Assembly: GCF_016802725.1 (NCBI RefSeq)
Contig: NC_052671.1
Coordinates: 24,310,728-24,374,727 of the forward strand
DNA: 64,000 nucleotides
Origin: Solenopsis invicta
Lineage: Eukaryota; Arthropoda; Insecta; Hymenoptera; Formicidae
Reading direction: 5' to 3'
Below the pieces are notes generated by a model, which was given only the letters and a program-made list of their open reading frames with translations, was not told the origin of the DNA and ran no database searches. A program made the position numbers and the translations under genes. The first letter of the stretch is position 1; the number at the start of each line of letters is the position of its first letter. Positions 37,652 through 49,951 of this stretch are shown here, in pieces.

Positions 37652-40025
37652 ATGGCGACCATTCTTATATAGAATGCAGAAGACATTAATAGTAAAAAAT
37701 CGGAATTTTCTGTCAAAGCATTAGAATATGATATTGTTATTATTATGGAAACAAAACTTAGTCGTAATAAACTTTTATACATTTCAGGTTTTAAAACATA
37801 TCAGAGTAATAATATAAATAATAAGGGAGGGGTTGCAATTTTAATAAAAAATAAAATAGAATTTACAGTAATAGAAGAATGGGTTATAAATTCAGATAAT
37901 ATTGAAGCAATTGGTGTAAAAGTTAAGGGAATTTCAAGAATTTACAATTTAATTGAAGTCTATAGAAAACCATATGGATACAAACCAATGTCAGCTTGGA
38001 ATGCTTTACTCAAGTTTAAAGGAGCGGAAGATGAAGACTCAATTATAGTCGGTGATTTCAATGCCCATAATAATGTCTGGAACTGCTTGAATACAGATAG
38101 AAATGGAGAAAGACTATATACAGCTATGTTCGAAGAAGGTTATATTAATATTAATAATGATACCATGACTAGGATGAATTACCACGGCCAAACCGCTTCA
38201 AACATTGATCTAATTTTCGCGAATAGAAATATAATTGATAAAATAAGTTATCAACAGTTACAGGACACGTATGGATCGGACCATTTCCCGGTGGTCATCA
38301 AGGTGGACACATGCTTTCTGCCCTACAAGAAAACGACCAACAGCATTTCCAATAAAAATACTAGTTGGCTAACTTAACAAGATAAAATAGAAGATATATT
38401 AGAAAATTCACAAGAAATCATCAACAATATGAAGGAAAAAAATAATATACAAGAGCTATATATATGGTTTGTGGATCTCATGAAAAAGTCTGTATTGATT
38501 GCCTCAGGGAAAGACCCGAAAAACATTAATAAGAACAGTACTATTAAATCCAAAAACCCAGGCCGGAAATACAATAGACAAGAATTTAGATGGTGGGACA
38601 AAGAATGTGATGAAGTAAGAGACGACAGCATTAACAAATTAAAAATATGGAGACGTTCTGGCAGAATGGAAGATTTCGTAGAATACAAAAAGAGTCGTGC
38701 TATCGCTAGAAAAGTTATTAATAAAAAGAAAAGAGAAGACTTTACAAAGTTCTGTAATAGAATTAATAGATTTACGAGTTTGTCGTACGTCTGGAACACT
38801 ATGAGAACATTTAAGAATATACAAAATAAAATAAATTGGAACACGTGGCAACACAAGGATAGGGAGACAGTAATTAGAAATACCATTGAAAAGTTGGCTC
38901 CACCGTGGGTTGAAGAGGCAATCAATAATGAAAATAGAATAGAAAATCAAGCGATGAATGAAATGAACGATATATTTTGTATGGACAAACTTTATAGAGC
39001 GATGCATATGATTAAGAAAGACTCAGCCCCAAGGATGGATAATGTGGACTATTTAATGTTGAAGAATCTACTCCAGATGGGAAAACAATTGTTGCTGGAC
39101 ATTTATAACATCGTATGGATTGAAAGGTACATTCCGCCAGATTGGAGAAAATACCAGGTTATTTTCATTGATAAAATTGGCAAGGATAAAGTAAGACCAA
39201 TAGCGCTGTCTTCAAGTATCTGCAAACTTATGGAGAGATTAGTCAATAAAAGATTGATATAGTGGTTGGAAAAAAATAGCAAATTAAATCCTGCAAAATG
39301 GTTTTCGAAGAGACAGATCATGTATGGAAAACCTTGCGAAGATGGTGGCGGATATTAAATGTGCCAGTTTATCGGATGATTACACCCCTGTGGCTTTCCT
39401 GGATGTTACATTCGCCTATGATAACGTTCATTTTAATAATAAATATGATTAAGAAATTAAAAGAAGAGAGTCGTCCTTCAGGTATTTTCAATTTTATTAA
39501 CGACTGGTTAAAGCCTAGAGATACTAAGTTTGTCATAGATAATCGCACTGTTGAAAATAGAAAAGTCTATAAGGCCGCAAGGAGCTGTGTTAAGCCCCAT
39601 ATTATATGCACTTTATACTAACCAAATAACAAAAGATATGGACGAACTGGTTCAGATTGTACAATTTGCGGATGACATTGCAATTTACGTTCAAAGCGGT
39701 GACAGGCTTGAAAATAAGATAAATTTAGAAGTGGCGGTGCATAGAGTCGCGAGAAATTTAGCGGTTTTGAATTTGGACTTAGCACTTCAAAAAACTAAGC
39801 TGGTGGAGTCCTCTAGATTGGGCTATTGCGATAACAATTTATATATTAATGTTAAGAAATGCAGAGTATATAACGATCGAGGGGCTAAATTCCTTGGAAT
39901 TTGGCTGGACAATAAATTGAGATTCGAGAAACACGTATCAGATATTAGAGGTAGAGTCAATAAGGCTAACAATATTATAAAATACATTAGTGGCATATCT
40001 AAAAGGGTAGAAGTAAATACTGCCC
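37652..40025 (+). pseudogene. I-like LINE ORF2, 5' part: endonuclease and RT
   Basis: Starts MATILI at 37652, with TAG at 37670 where a Trp is expected. The APE endonuclease follows: IIMETKLS, IVGDFNAHNNVW, IDLIFANR, TYGSDHFPVVI. A TAA occurs at about 38375, and the RT begins in the same frame (GKDKVRPIALSSSICKLMERLVNKR). Around 39260-39350 there is a TAG and frameshifts. Motif A survives as FLDVTFAYDNV, then AVLSPILYALYT and QFADDIAIYV in other frames. Multiple lesions show it is dead. The frame at the 3' end (ISKRVEVNTA) continues at 46510 after the inserted LINE. Confidence 0.85.
40013..40025. repeat. Target site duplication, left side of the 40-46 kb LINE
   Basis: GTAAATACTGCCC, identical to 46510-46522. 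Confidence 0.92.
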
Positions 40026-40697
40026 CCGTTTTTTGATAACGGAGAGGAAATGCGTTACCGCATACCCCAGGCCCCGGGAGAGGCCTGGTGGTTATGTGGG
40101 GCTCTTCCTCGTCGACCTGTCATCGGGGACATACCCACTAAAGCCTCTCCGGATGTCCTGCTTTGGTCCACGACTGGGGGGCTCCGGGAACGCGTGCAGC
40201 ATGCTTCCGGAGCCCCCCCGGAACCAGTCGGCCAGTTGGCGGCCGACTCATCTCGTCAGAGGCGCCTTAGTTTACGAAAGGCGCCCCTGGCAGGGCTTAA
40301 GGGCTTAGCCTGTCCTAGGTCGGTGGAGAGGGACACCGTCCTTCCCCCGCCTCTTCCCCTGTTGTAGTTGGGGGTACGGCACGGGGGTCCGGCCCCCGCC
40401 GGATGGTTCCCGGGCCCCTTCGCGCCGCGATGACGGCGACGCGGCCCTAAATTCTGCCTTGGGGGGAGAGAGAAGACCCTTCCCTCTCCCCCACCTCGGC
40501 GAGGCAGCGGGGGAGCAGCTCCGCGTTATGCCGCAGGGTCGCTCCCCCCAGACCGTCAGGTCGGATCTGCCTCACCAGGCTCAACGATGTGAGGAGCCCT
40601 CCTTCCGCGGCTGCGTGTCCCAAAAGCGGGGCCGGCAGCCGCAGGGGAGGAGGGTCGCCTCCTCATCTCCATATTGGTGCTGTCGCTCCCCTCCTCC

Positions 40698-43600
40698 TCA
40701 ATCGTGGTGAGGGAGGGGGCGACAGCAGCTGATCTGCTGGCCCCCCGCCGCCTTTTGGCAGACGGGCCGCCTGAGCCCGGGGGGCGGGGGGCTGGCCTTT
40801 TTCTTCGGGGCGGCCGGGGAGAAAGCCAAGGTGGGTCGTGGCCCCCGTCCTCGTCCCCCATCCTCGCCTCTACCGTTGTTACCTTCGCCGGGGGACATGC
40901 GTCCCCCCATCCTCCGCTCTCTTATAGTTTCAGCCTCCTCCTTCTGCCGCATTACTTGCTCACAGACGGAGGAGACCGCGACCCATGCCCTCTCCCTGCT
41001 GACCATCTGGCTAATGATTGCCCGTAGGGAGAGGTCGTCGCCAATTACTTCTCGCAGGACTCCGCGCAGCTCCTCCCACGCTGGACAGTGTTCCAGCGTG
41101 TGCTGCGCGGAGTCCCGGTCCACCTCGCAATGATGACACTGCGTCGTCGGCTCCTTGCGTATCCTGCACAGGTACTCACCGAAGCAGCCATGCCCGGTGA
41201 GCACCTGTGTCGTCCGGTAGGACAAGCCGCCCCAAGGGCGGCCCACCCATTCGTCCAAGTGGGGTAGGACGGCCTCCAAGATCCGAGATCCTGCCGCCGG
41301 CGGGTCGTTGGCGAAGCTCTCTCGCCAAGCTCTCATGACCCGGCGTGCCCTCTCACGTAGTAGCGCGGCGACCCTGGAGGTAACCACTCCCCCCTGCAGG
41401 CGGACGGCCTTCGCTCTGGCGTATGACCATGCCAGAGCGTCGGCCGTGAATTCCGCCGGGGGGAGTCCCGCCAGTACCATAGTCGCCGCGCCAGGGGCGG
41501 TACGGTACGCGTGCACAATCCTTCGTGCCAGCCGCCGCTGCACTCCGTGCAGCACGTCTCGTATGCGGCGGCTGGCCAGTGCCTCGCGGAACCAGACTGG
41601 GGCTCCATACAGAGCCCCAGCCATGACCGCGTAAGCGTACGCTCGCCTCGCACCGACCCTTGGACCTCGGAGGTTGGGCATCAACCCCCGGAGGGCGTCC
41701 GTCCTCCTGCCCAATCGCTGGGCCAGTTTATCGAAATGCTCGATAAAGGCACAACGACCGTCCAATAGCAACCCCAAATATTTTAGGGTTGCCCCCACTT
41801 GAACCCGGGTGTTGTCCACCCGGACGAAGGCCCGGGGCGGTACCTGGAAAGAGCCATCATCGAAAAAGATGGCTTCCGTCTTCTCCGGGTCCACCCTCAG
41901 GCCCAGGCTCTTGATGGAGCCGACGACACAGTTCACCGCCCAATTGCCCATGGCAATCGCCATCACCCAGAAAGCTCCCCCGGCTACCACGAACGTTTCG
42001 TCAGTGTATCCGACGTCGCAGCCGGGGGGGAGGGCCCCGCGGAGCACCTTGTCGTATGTGGCGTTCCATAGCACGGGACCCAGTACTGACCCCTGCGAAA
42101 CGTCCCTCCGTTGCTGGAGTCCGGTTTTGTCCCGAAACTCCAGCATCCTGTCCCGGAAGTAGTCCCGGACGATGGCGACGAGATAGAGCGGCAAGTAAAA
42201 ATGCTCGCTGAGCACCGCCACTACCTCGCTCCAAGGGATACTATTAAAGGCGTTGGCGATATCCAGGGATATCGCCAATGCCACCTTCCCGTCCCCCGTG
42301 AATGACTCCGAGAGGGATCGGACTTGTCGTATTGCGTCGACGGTCGATCTCGCCTCTCGGAATCCATATTGTCCGGCGGACAAATCGGGATCATTCCGGG
42401 ACATATGCCGGATGATGCGGTTAGCAATGATACGCTCGAAGATCTTGCCCGCATCATCCAGCATACAAAGGGGCCTGTACGCGAAAGGACTCTCCGCTGG
42501 CTTGCCCTCCTTTTTAAGGAGGACAAGCCGGGCCCTCTTCCACCTCCTGGGGAAAGTTCCTTCCCGGAGGCACTTCGTATATGTGGCACGAAGTGCCTCC
42601 CCTATTATCGAAGACGCCCGGGCCCAGACCTTGGCGTGTATTCCGTCCGGCCCGGGCGCTTTTGCCTTTCTTCCCGTTATGCGGGCAAAGGCCGCGACCA
42701 TTTCGTACCTGGACACCTCCAGTTCCTCGGTCCATCCTGGGGAGGGCCGGTTTTTTCCGGGATGTCCCTCCCCCTGGTGAGGAACAATTTGTCCACCACC
42801 TCACTGAGGAACTGGGGGTCCAGCGTCTCCGAGACTGGAGGCGCCCACGGGCGGAGCCTTTTCATCACTATTTTATAAAGTCTCCCCCATGGGTCGCGAT
42901 CTAGCTCGGAGAGCAGCTCATCCCAGGCCGCTCCTTTCGCTCGCGCTATGGCGCTCCTCAGGGCCTTTCCGGCTTCCCTGAGGGCCGCCGCAGCGTTGTT
43001 CAACGCATCCTCCATGCCCCGCCGCTTGGCGCGCGTGTGTGCCCGCCTGGCGGCCACGGTAGCCCGCCTAAGTTCGGCGAGCTCCGCGGACCACCAATAG
43101 GCGGCACGACGCGCCATTGGTCTGCTGCGGGGCATGGAGGCGTCACAGGCACGTGACATCAGCTCACATAGGCGCTCCGCCTCCTCCTCAGCTCCTAGGT
43201 CAACTCCTCCCTCCGGCCAGGTGGTGGAGAGGAGGCTGACCTCGAGGCTTTGGGGTCGAGTTTTCTTAGGACCCATCGATTTCTGTCCCGGATGCGGCGA
43301 CGTTGCTCATGCACCTCCGCGGGGGGAGACCAGCTCCATGGAGATAAGTCTATGATCAGACAGTTCTCCTAAGGAGCCGGTCTCCACTTGCTATCCCTTT
43401 ACCCTGTTAAGGGCGTTGGGGGAAGCCCACGTCACGTCGACGATGAACTCCCTCCTGGCCCCCACGTAGGTGCTGACCCAGCCCCGGTTCAGAAGGACCA
43501 GGCCGAGCCCCGCCGCAAAGTCCAGGGCGAGGCGGCCCCTGGCGTCTGTGCGGGGGGAGCCCCAAGCCACGGCGTGGGCATTGAGGTTTCCCTCCACGAC

Positions 43601-43891
43601 GACAGGCCTTGAAGAGCGACTGAGTATGTCGCTCTCCATGCCATCTAGGGCCGCCTCGTACTCCCCCCTTGTTAGGCTAGGGGGGAGATAACATCCCAGG
43701 ACATCGATGGGTCCATACTCGACCATAACGAAGCCCTCGCCAGCCGATACCGGAATCATCGGCGGAGCGCCCGTCACGTGATGGCTGACCACCGCCACCT
43801 TCCCCAACCCAGTTGGGATTGTCCTCGGGGATCCTATACGGATCAGCGACGATGGCCAGCCCGCCACCTGCCTCCGCCAGGCACTGCACAA
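40698..43891 (-). pseudogene. R1-clade ORF2 (endonuclease, RT, Cys-His tail), degraded
   Basis: Three frames: endonuclease (43891-43391; GCYLPPSLTRGEYEAALDG, NLNAHAVAWGSP), a middle segment (43276-42677) and RT to C-terminus (42716-40698). RT blocks are YRPLCMLDDAGKIFERIIANR, AISLDIANAFNSIPW and QGSVLGPVLW. Compared with the 16.7-kb relative, a few residues before QGSVLG are missing, and the catalytic YADDT is YTDET. The second catalytic Asp is therefore lost. The C-terminal domain CHHCEVDRDSAQHTLEHC is intact. The gene is inactive. Confidence 0.87.
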
Positions 43892-43939
43892 GCATGTCTT
43901 GTGCAGCCCTGGCGTGGTTCAGGTTGGCTTAGAGGAGCC

Positions 43940-45620
43940 TACGAGGCATTACTGGGTTGCTCTTGAGGCTCCTCCACCTCCCTCATCTCTACGCACCTGG
44001 GTGCGTCCTCCTTGTTTGTTCTCCTCTCCCTTTGCGGGAGAGGAGCCTCTACGTCGGGGGGAAGGGCTGCGGCCTGGGGCGGGATCTGCTTTGCTGTCGG
44101 CCCCGCCTCTCGGCGGCCCCCAACGCTCAGAGGTGCCCGTTGAGCCTTATTGGCAAGGTACCCCTTTGCACCGATACGATGTTCAACGGGCTTGCCCGCG
44201 TCTTTGCAAACCGGGCAACCCGCCTTCTCTCGACAGTCTTTGGCCAAGTGGCCAATGCCGCCGCATCGGTAGCAGCAGCCAGATCTGTCGATCGGTTCGA
44301 CAGGGTTCTCCCCTTGAGCGGCGGACGGAAGTATGACTCCTTCAACACCTCCATGGACCTGAGCACCGGCCTCTTCTTGCGCCGGGTGGTCCCGGCGTCG
44401 GTAAGGGGCTCCTCCACTCCCGTATTCGTGTCCACGATCGGGCCCGGTTGGAGATGGATCTCCCCCGTCAGGGCACCTAGAACCTCATTGTCGAGATCCA
44501 GGTCTGTCTGTACCTCGACATCTGTTCCGCCCTCGCCCACGACTCGCGTCGAGGAACCCTTCTCGAGAAGGGCAATGCGAATTCGCCGCTGCCCCATCTC
44601 GGCCTCCAACTTTTTTCTTTCGGCGGCCCACTTGGCCTTGGCCTTGGCCAAGGCCGCGTTGTCCTCCTGGTGTAGCTGGGCCTCGGGGCTCTCCTCCTGT
44701 CTCGACAGTATGGTGGTCAAGCCGGCAGTGAGGTCCGTGTACGCGCTCCATAGATCCTTCCTAATGGGACCTTGGATGTTACGTGACCTCTCTACCGACT
44801 TGGCCAACATCCCCAGGCTCTGCGTCATAACTGCAGTAACAGCCGCCATTGGCTGTTGCTCCAGCTCCTCGGCGCGCTCTAAAGCCTTGTCCTGTGCTTT
44901 GCGGATCGGGCTGAAGAGGGTTGGACGTCTGGCCAGAATGGCCTTGTGGTCCTTATTGACCCTCCTCGCCTTTTCGGCTTCTTGGCGAGGGCCTCCGCCG
45001 TATATTGCCCCTCGTGGGAGGGGTCTTTAGCCGGCCTCCCTCGTCCCTTTTTTATTGCTCCTCGTCCGATTCCGAGGAGGACAAAATAAAGTAAGAGGAC
45101 TTCTTCTTGCTGTATGTCCTCTTCGTCCCCCGTCCCGTCGACTCTCTGTCGGTGTCTACATCCATGTAAATGGACACCGGAGCAGAGGACGGGGAGGACG
45201 GCGGGGAGGTTCCTTTCTTCTTATTCAGGCTAGATGGCCCGGGAGCACTACTCGGCTCGAGGCGAGTGACGTCCGACCCACAGCTACCGGGTTATACCCC
45301 TTTGCTGCAGGCCGGGTCCGGCCTCGAGCCAGCGGTACGCGCTTTTCCACTCTTAGGGAAGAAATCCTCCAGTGTTATCTGGAGTTTTCTCCCTTCCTTC
45401 TTGGGGCTCACCTGAGAGCCGGACGGGCTGAAGAGCTCCAACCGGCTCCAGTAGAGGGTCCCCTCACGTATTTAGAGGCATCTGTTCCTTCAGCGGGTGA
45501 GATGTCCTCTATCACCAAGTCGGGAAAGGACGAAGATCTCGTCCTTCCCATACCTCCTCCTGAACGAGCGCCCGTAGGCGTGACGCTCTTTCCTCCGTCG
45601 TTTTTTGTTGTAGTGCTCAT
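43940..45620 (-). pseudogene. R1-clade ORF1 (gag-like), frameshifted
   Basis: Probable start at ATG 45620 (MSTTTKNDGGKSV). A charged middle part (44849-44127 frame) has a Lys/Glu-rich coiled-coil-like stretch (ALAKAKAKWAAERKKLEAE), then the knuckle region in a second frame (HLAKDCREKAGCPVCKDAG near 44.25-44.19 kb). At least two frame changes separate these pieces. ORF1 of this clade binds element RNA. Confidence 0.65.
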
Positions 45621-46509
45621 TACTGATTGGATCCCACACCCCGTGACGGCTACACCGACCGGCGTATCTCCCACTCCGCCCCAATATGTGTATTGAGGAG
45701 GAGTGCCCCGGGTACTCCCGGGAGGTCGGCTTATGGCACGGGCACCGGGAATAAACATCCGATGCAATGGCCTCCAACCCCCTACACACCCATACGGAGA
45801 AGCCATCAAGGGCTTGCCCCGTATGGGCTTTCAGGGGTCCCCAGCCTCCGACAGCGGGGGCACCGTCACGGATGGCGCCACCCGGGGGGCCCCACGGACG
45901 GGTCGGGTAACGGAAGCAACGCCCCTTCCGCACCCTAACCGCCGTGGCGACCAGCACGTCCGTCCAGGGTAAAACAATCCCCTGGGGAGGACAAGACTCC
46001 AGCCCGGCACCCGCTTCGGAAGGGACGCCGTCGCGGAATGCCGGGCCAGCCAACACCGTTCCAGGCCCCGCCTCGGAATACTTCCGAGCGGCCCCGGGAC
46101 CAGTCCAGCCCATAACCGCGGGGAGGATTTCCAATGATGCACGCGCCGGGACACCCCCGCCGCTCCAACCCTGCCCTGGAATACGTCCAGGCGGCCCGGA
46201 GACGGCCCAGCCCGGCGGATTCGGTAACACCGAGGTCCCGCCGGCCCGTCCTACCATTTGAGGAGCCAGCTCTCTCCGTGCCAGAACGCGAGCCGTGAGA
46301 ACGACACCGTCCCCAGACACGGGAATTGCCAGCCCCTCCGCCTCTCGTGCCCGCCGCGCCAAAGGCGCCTTGGGCAGCGCAGCTGCCTTCCAAGGGAAGG
46401 CAGATGCCTTCCCGGTGACCTCTTAGACCCTCCATCTCTCCTCGCCCGAAGGCGACTCGAGGAAGAGGGCAGCCCCCTCACCACGTGAAGGTGGGTCACC
46501 AGGGGGAGG
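45621..46509 (-). other. 5' UTR of the R1-clade LINE
   Basis: GC-rich sequence upstream of the ORF1 start with overlapping open frames on both strands that show no domain. Treated as untranslated leader. Confidence 0.5.
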
Positions 46510-46522
46510 GTAAATACTGCCC
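46510..46522. repeat. Target site duplication, right side of the 40-46 kb LINE
   Basis: GTAAATACTGCCC, identical to 40013-40025. Confidence 0.92.
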
Positions 46523-47992
46523 TAATGTTGTTTAAAAGTATGGTTAGGTCGGTATTGGATTATAGTTTATATATTTACAGTCCTAATATACAATCGTTAC
46601 AACTCAATTTGGAGAGAGCCCAATTCCTAGGAATTCGTACAGCTCTTGAATATAGAAACAGTACTCCTAATAATGTAATAATTGCAGAATCGAAGGTGGT
46701 ACTATTACGAGAAAGGGCTTTAACTCTAGCAAAAGCTTTTGTAGTAAAATTTATAAATATGGTGAGAGCTCGATTAGAATTAGTCTAGACAATTTAAAAA
46801 ATAAGGAAATGTGGGCTAAATATAGAAACCCGTTGTATAATAAAAGTGTATTATGTGAAGCGTGGGAGTGCGTTAGACGATATAGCGATAGACTTGGATG
46901 TAGTAAAGAATCTTTTGAAATCTGGAACATGGATTATAACATGATCACTAACAGGATAGACATAGATTGTGAAATTGGTAATAGAATAAGAGGACCTAAC
47001 CGTAAGAAAAAAAACCGTGTTATCAACCGAATTAAAGGATACGTGCAGGAAGACTTTAATTTAATTAATGAAGTTAAGAATAAATATAAGTTAAATGATA
47101 GATCTCTTATCATGTACACGAACGAACGGTTTGCAGTCAGAGCAGGCAATTTCTACAGGTGCTAGTGTAATCATAGAAGAGCAGTTAGATGGACATTATT
47201 TTAGTATACCAAAGGAATGCTCCATATTCACAGCAAAAACGGCTGCAATCAAGACTGCATTGACAATAGCACTAGATAGGGTCGAATCTTTTGACAATTT
47301 AGTGATTTTCTCGGATAGTTTATCCGTATTACAGGCGTTAAATAATAATATTATTATATCGCATATATCGCAACAAATACATTTTAGAAATTATAAGTTT
47401 GCACACGAGATTTAAAGACTTGTATGAGAAGAAAATCGTATATGTGTGGATCCCGGCTCATGTGGGTTTCACCGGTAATGAATTGGCGGATCATCTAGCA
47501 ATAAGTGGTACTGAGGAACCTGCCGACAATAGTATAGAAGTGCCTTTTAGAGATCTTACTACAATATTCAAAGAGGATGCATGGAGGATTACACAGAATA
47601 GAATCGTCAACGAATCTAGACATAAAGGAACTTTTTATTTCACGAACTTTTATGACGGTAATAGTAAACAACCATGAGATTTTAATATGGAGAGATACTT
47701 CATAACACTGATTAACAGATTGAGATCGAATCACTACAATTTGAATGAGTCATTGGCAAGGAAGAACTATACAGAGAGTGAGAGATGTGAGTGTGGGTAC
47801 GAGACGGAGGATATTGACCATATTGTGTGGCGCTGCCATAAGTTTGACGAACAGAGGATGAGGTTAGGCGAGATATTGTGGAGAGCGCGACTTGATGAGG
47901 TGGAGAGTGTGTACGACATCCTAAGGAAGAAAGACTGGAGGAAGTTTAGTTTCATATACAACTTTATCAAAAAAGTGAAAAGAGCCATATAA
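46523..47992 (+). pseudogene. I-like LINE ORF2, 3' part: RT thumb, RNase H, Cys-His tail
   Basis: Continues from 40025 across the inserted LINE (MVRSVLDYSLYIYSP). The RNase H region is split over frames: TAKTAAIKTAL, where a catalytic Glu has become Lys, then IFSDSLSVLQAL and VYVWIPAHVGFTGNELADHLA. The last frame (47687-47992) has CECGYETEDIDHIVWRC, the terminal Cys-His motif of this LINE group. Stops at 46786 and 47163, plus frame changes, make it a pseudogene. Confidence 0.85.
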
Positions 47993-48301
47993 CACTGGGA
48001 CTCGCGAGTGCGAGCATAAGGGAAAAAAAAAGTTGAATTTAAGGCACTCTAGATCGTCGCCTTCGTGTTGTATAACCGTAGTGACCGTTCCGGTCAGGTT
48101 TAATACGCGTGTCCATAGTTGGACACAAAATATAAAAAAAAAGTACTTAACGGACCGCGCGGCAAATGCCAAATTTTATATGCAATTTTCTGCAAAATGT
48201 TTAAAAATTTGTGTCTCAATTTTTTTAAATATAGATATACAATTTATCGATTCTATATTTTAATATTATGATATTATAATATTTAAAAAATTGTATTACT
48301 A
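47993..48301 (+). other. LINE 3' UTR and AT-rich sequence before the exon-like fragment
   Basis: A run of A near 48021-48029 and another at 48133-48141 are candidate LINE tails. From about 48180 the sequence is AT-rich and ends ATTACTAG, a 3' splice-site-like sequence for the following exon. Confidence 0.5.
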
Positions 48302-48534
48302 GGTGGCTGGATTACCATGGACTGGATGTAACAAAAGTACTTTCGCACACAGAATTTCTCATTGGCTCGGCGTTACTGGACCATCGTATAATATTGATAC
48401 TGCATGCAGCTCAAGTCATTATGCAATTACTGAGGCTTATAGACACATTCGATCCGGAGAATGTGATGCAGCTATTGTCGCTTCTGCTAATCTATATCTT
48501 GATCCTTACGTACATTTTGGATTTTATTGTCTTG
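48302..48534 (+). pseudogene. Exon-like fragment of fatty acid synthase ketoacyl synthase domain
   Basis: The frame (48303-48534, then GT at 48535) encodes a beta-ketoacyl synthase segment: FAHRISHWLG, GPSYNIDTACSSSHYA with the nucleophilic Cys, then RSGECDAAIVASANL and a final FYCLG. It matches animal fatty acid synthase in order and spacing. It is bounded by ATTACTAG (acceptor) and CTTG/GTACTT (donor, phase 1), and the frame is unbroken. No other FAS exon is visible in the flanking kilobases, which are transposon or AT-rich DNA. It may be a stranded exon, an exon of a gene with large introns, or a pseudogene. Called pseudogene with low certainty. Confidence 0.7.
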
Positions 48535-48728
48535 GTACTTATACTTTCAATATTGTAATCTTATAATACTGATACGTACACATATTTATTTATTTTTATC
48601 AATCTGATAGTAATTAACTAATTAATATTTCAATAAAAAACTTTGGCCAAAATATGAAAACACAATATAAACAAAATGCCTTTAAGGTCATAAAAACTGG
48701 ACAGAATCCGATAGCGCACGATGCAGAC
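48535..48728 (+). other. AT-rich stretch after the FAS-like exon
   Basis: No ORF. Starts with the donor GTACTT and would be intron if the exon is real. Confidence 0.4.
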
Positions 48729-48990
48729 GGGATCCGATAGCGCACAATGCGGTAGCTCACCAACCAATCATCTTGACTTATCTAACCCAACCATCGGAAA
48801 AACTCTAGGCACCGGCTGCTGTAAGTGGTGGTGGGTTATTGGTCCCGTGCGCTATCGGGATCCGTCTGCACGATGCAATAGCCCACCAACCAATCATCTT
48901 GACTTATTTAACCCAACCAACGGAAAAACTCTAGGCATCGGCCGCTGTGAATAGTGGTGTGCTATCGGTCCCGTGTGCTATTGGGATCCG
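48729..48990. repeat. Two tandem foldback units (~130 bp)
   Basis: Unit 1 starts GGGATCCGATAGCGCAC (48729-48745) and ends GTGCGCTATCGGGATCC (48847-48863), so its ends are inverted repeats. Unit 2 (about 48870-48989) repeats the interior (CACCAACCAATCATCTTGAC, GGAAAAACTCTAGGCA) and ends GTGTGCTATTGGGATCC. It resembles a small non-autonomous terminal-inverted-repeat element. Confidence 0.7.
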
Positions 48991-49740
48991 CTAATAAAAG
49001 CTATGTGTTAATACTAATAAATATATATGTTATTTTTGTACAATTTCAAAATTCACTGAACGCAATAGGTTTCAGAAACATTCTTATTTTAACATTTTAT
49101 ATTACAAAATTTTAGAAATATTTCTGTTGTAACATTTTATATGTTTTATAGAATCTTTCCTGAAGTATTGTTTATAAAATATAAAGGAATGTAACCTCTT
49201 TGAAAGATGTCAATAGTACTGTATGTGTAGTCATTAAAGTAACTCCGAAAGAAAAAAATATTGCTTTGGACAAGTAGAAAAAATTTATACAACTTTTGTA
49301 TTAAAAATAATTAAACAAAAAGTAAACAAATGCTTTATTATCTCATACGTTAAATGATTAAATTATGTCACTATTTAAACTTATTTTTAAAAGTAAGAAA
49401 GTATAATATAATGACAGATTTCTTTGATTGTTAAAAATCCTAATTCTAAAACTATACACAACTTACGCATTAATACATATTATGCCTTAGGTCTCGTCTA
49501 GATGGAATATTACTTGTAGTAGTGCGCCTGCGCACGTTTAGTCAACAGATTTTTAAAACTCTAAAAAGAAATGGGGGGAAAGGGTTAATATAGATGCTAA
49601 TAAGCATCAAGTATTATTAAATTAATTTTAATTTAATAAAGGTGATATTACTAACTCTTATTCAATCATAACTGTGTTATATGACCGAAAGTAACGACGC
49701 GCAGTTTGGTTGAGTCTGAGAAAGTATATAAAATCACACG
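48991..49740. other. AT-rich region, no gene seen
   Basis: About 750 bp of low-GC sequence with no ORF or repeat that I can support. Confidence 0.5.
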
Positions 49741-49951
49741 TATATATAAAGCACTAAGATCTAGCTGTGACCAAATAGGCCTTCTTATTTGAAATTGTAT
49801 CTAAAAAGAAACTTTTCTTCCCGCGCTAAGGTGCGCCTGTTGCGGCGCTAGCGCGACCATCTTCATTGTGTTTCTGTTTACGTCAGCCAACACATCGTGG
49901 TTCGAGGATTTCCCTTTTTCACATTTATCAGACAGTTTTATATTATTCGAA
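49741..49951 (+). other. Possible promoter/leader of the DIRS-like element
   Basis: Contains AGTATATAAAAT near 49724-49735 and TATATAAAG near 49742-49750, followed by a GC-richer stretch and then the first ORF fragment. The functional assignment is tentative. Confidence 0.25.

Larger units (their letters stand above)
40026..46509 (-). mobile_element. R1-clade LINE, near full length, inserted in I-like LINE
   Basis: About 6.5 kb, GC-rich, minus strand. Its 3' UTR (40035-40700) matches the 16.77-17.5 kb LINE, including the block GAGAGGAAATGCGTTACCGC. The A-tail is short (TTTTTT near 40029). ORF2 lies at 43891-40698 and ORF1 at 45620-43940, with a 5' UTR of roughly 0.9 kb. It has 13-bp target duplications on both sides. 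There is no rDNA context, so it is not an rDNA-specific R1 copy. Confidence 0.9.
35400..48130 (+). mobile_element. I-like LINE with RNase H, decayed, split by another LINE
   Basis: Plus-strand non-LTR element: 5' UTR from roughly 35.4 kb, ORF1 35707-37608, ORF2 37652 to 40025 continuing at 46510-47992, then 3' UTR. The interruption at 40026-46509 is a younger R1-clade LINE with a 13-bp target duplication. The RNase H after the RT places it in the I/LOA group. Exact ends and its own target duplication were not found. Confidence 0.8.

Noticed and set aside
45490..46362. 290-codon frame in the LINE 5' UTR
   Set aside because: Gly/Pro/Arg-rich without recognisable domain; better explained as leader.
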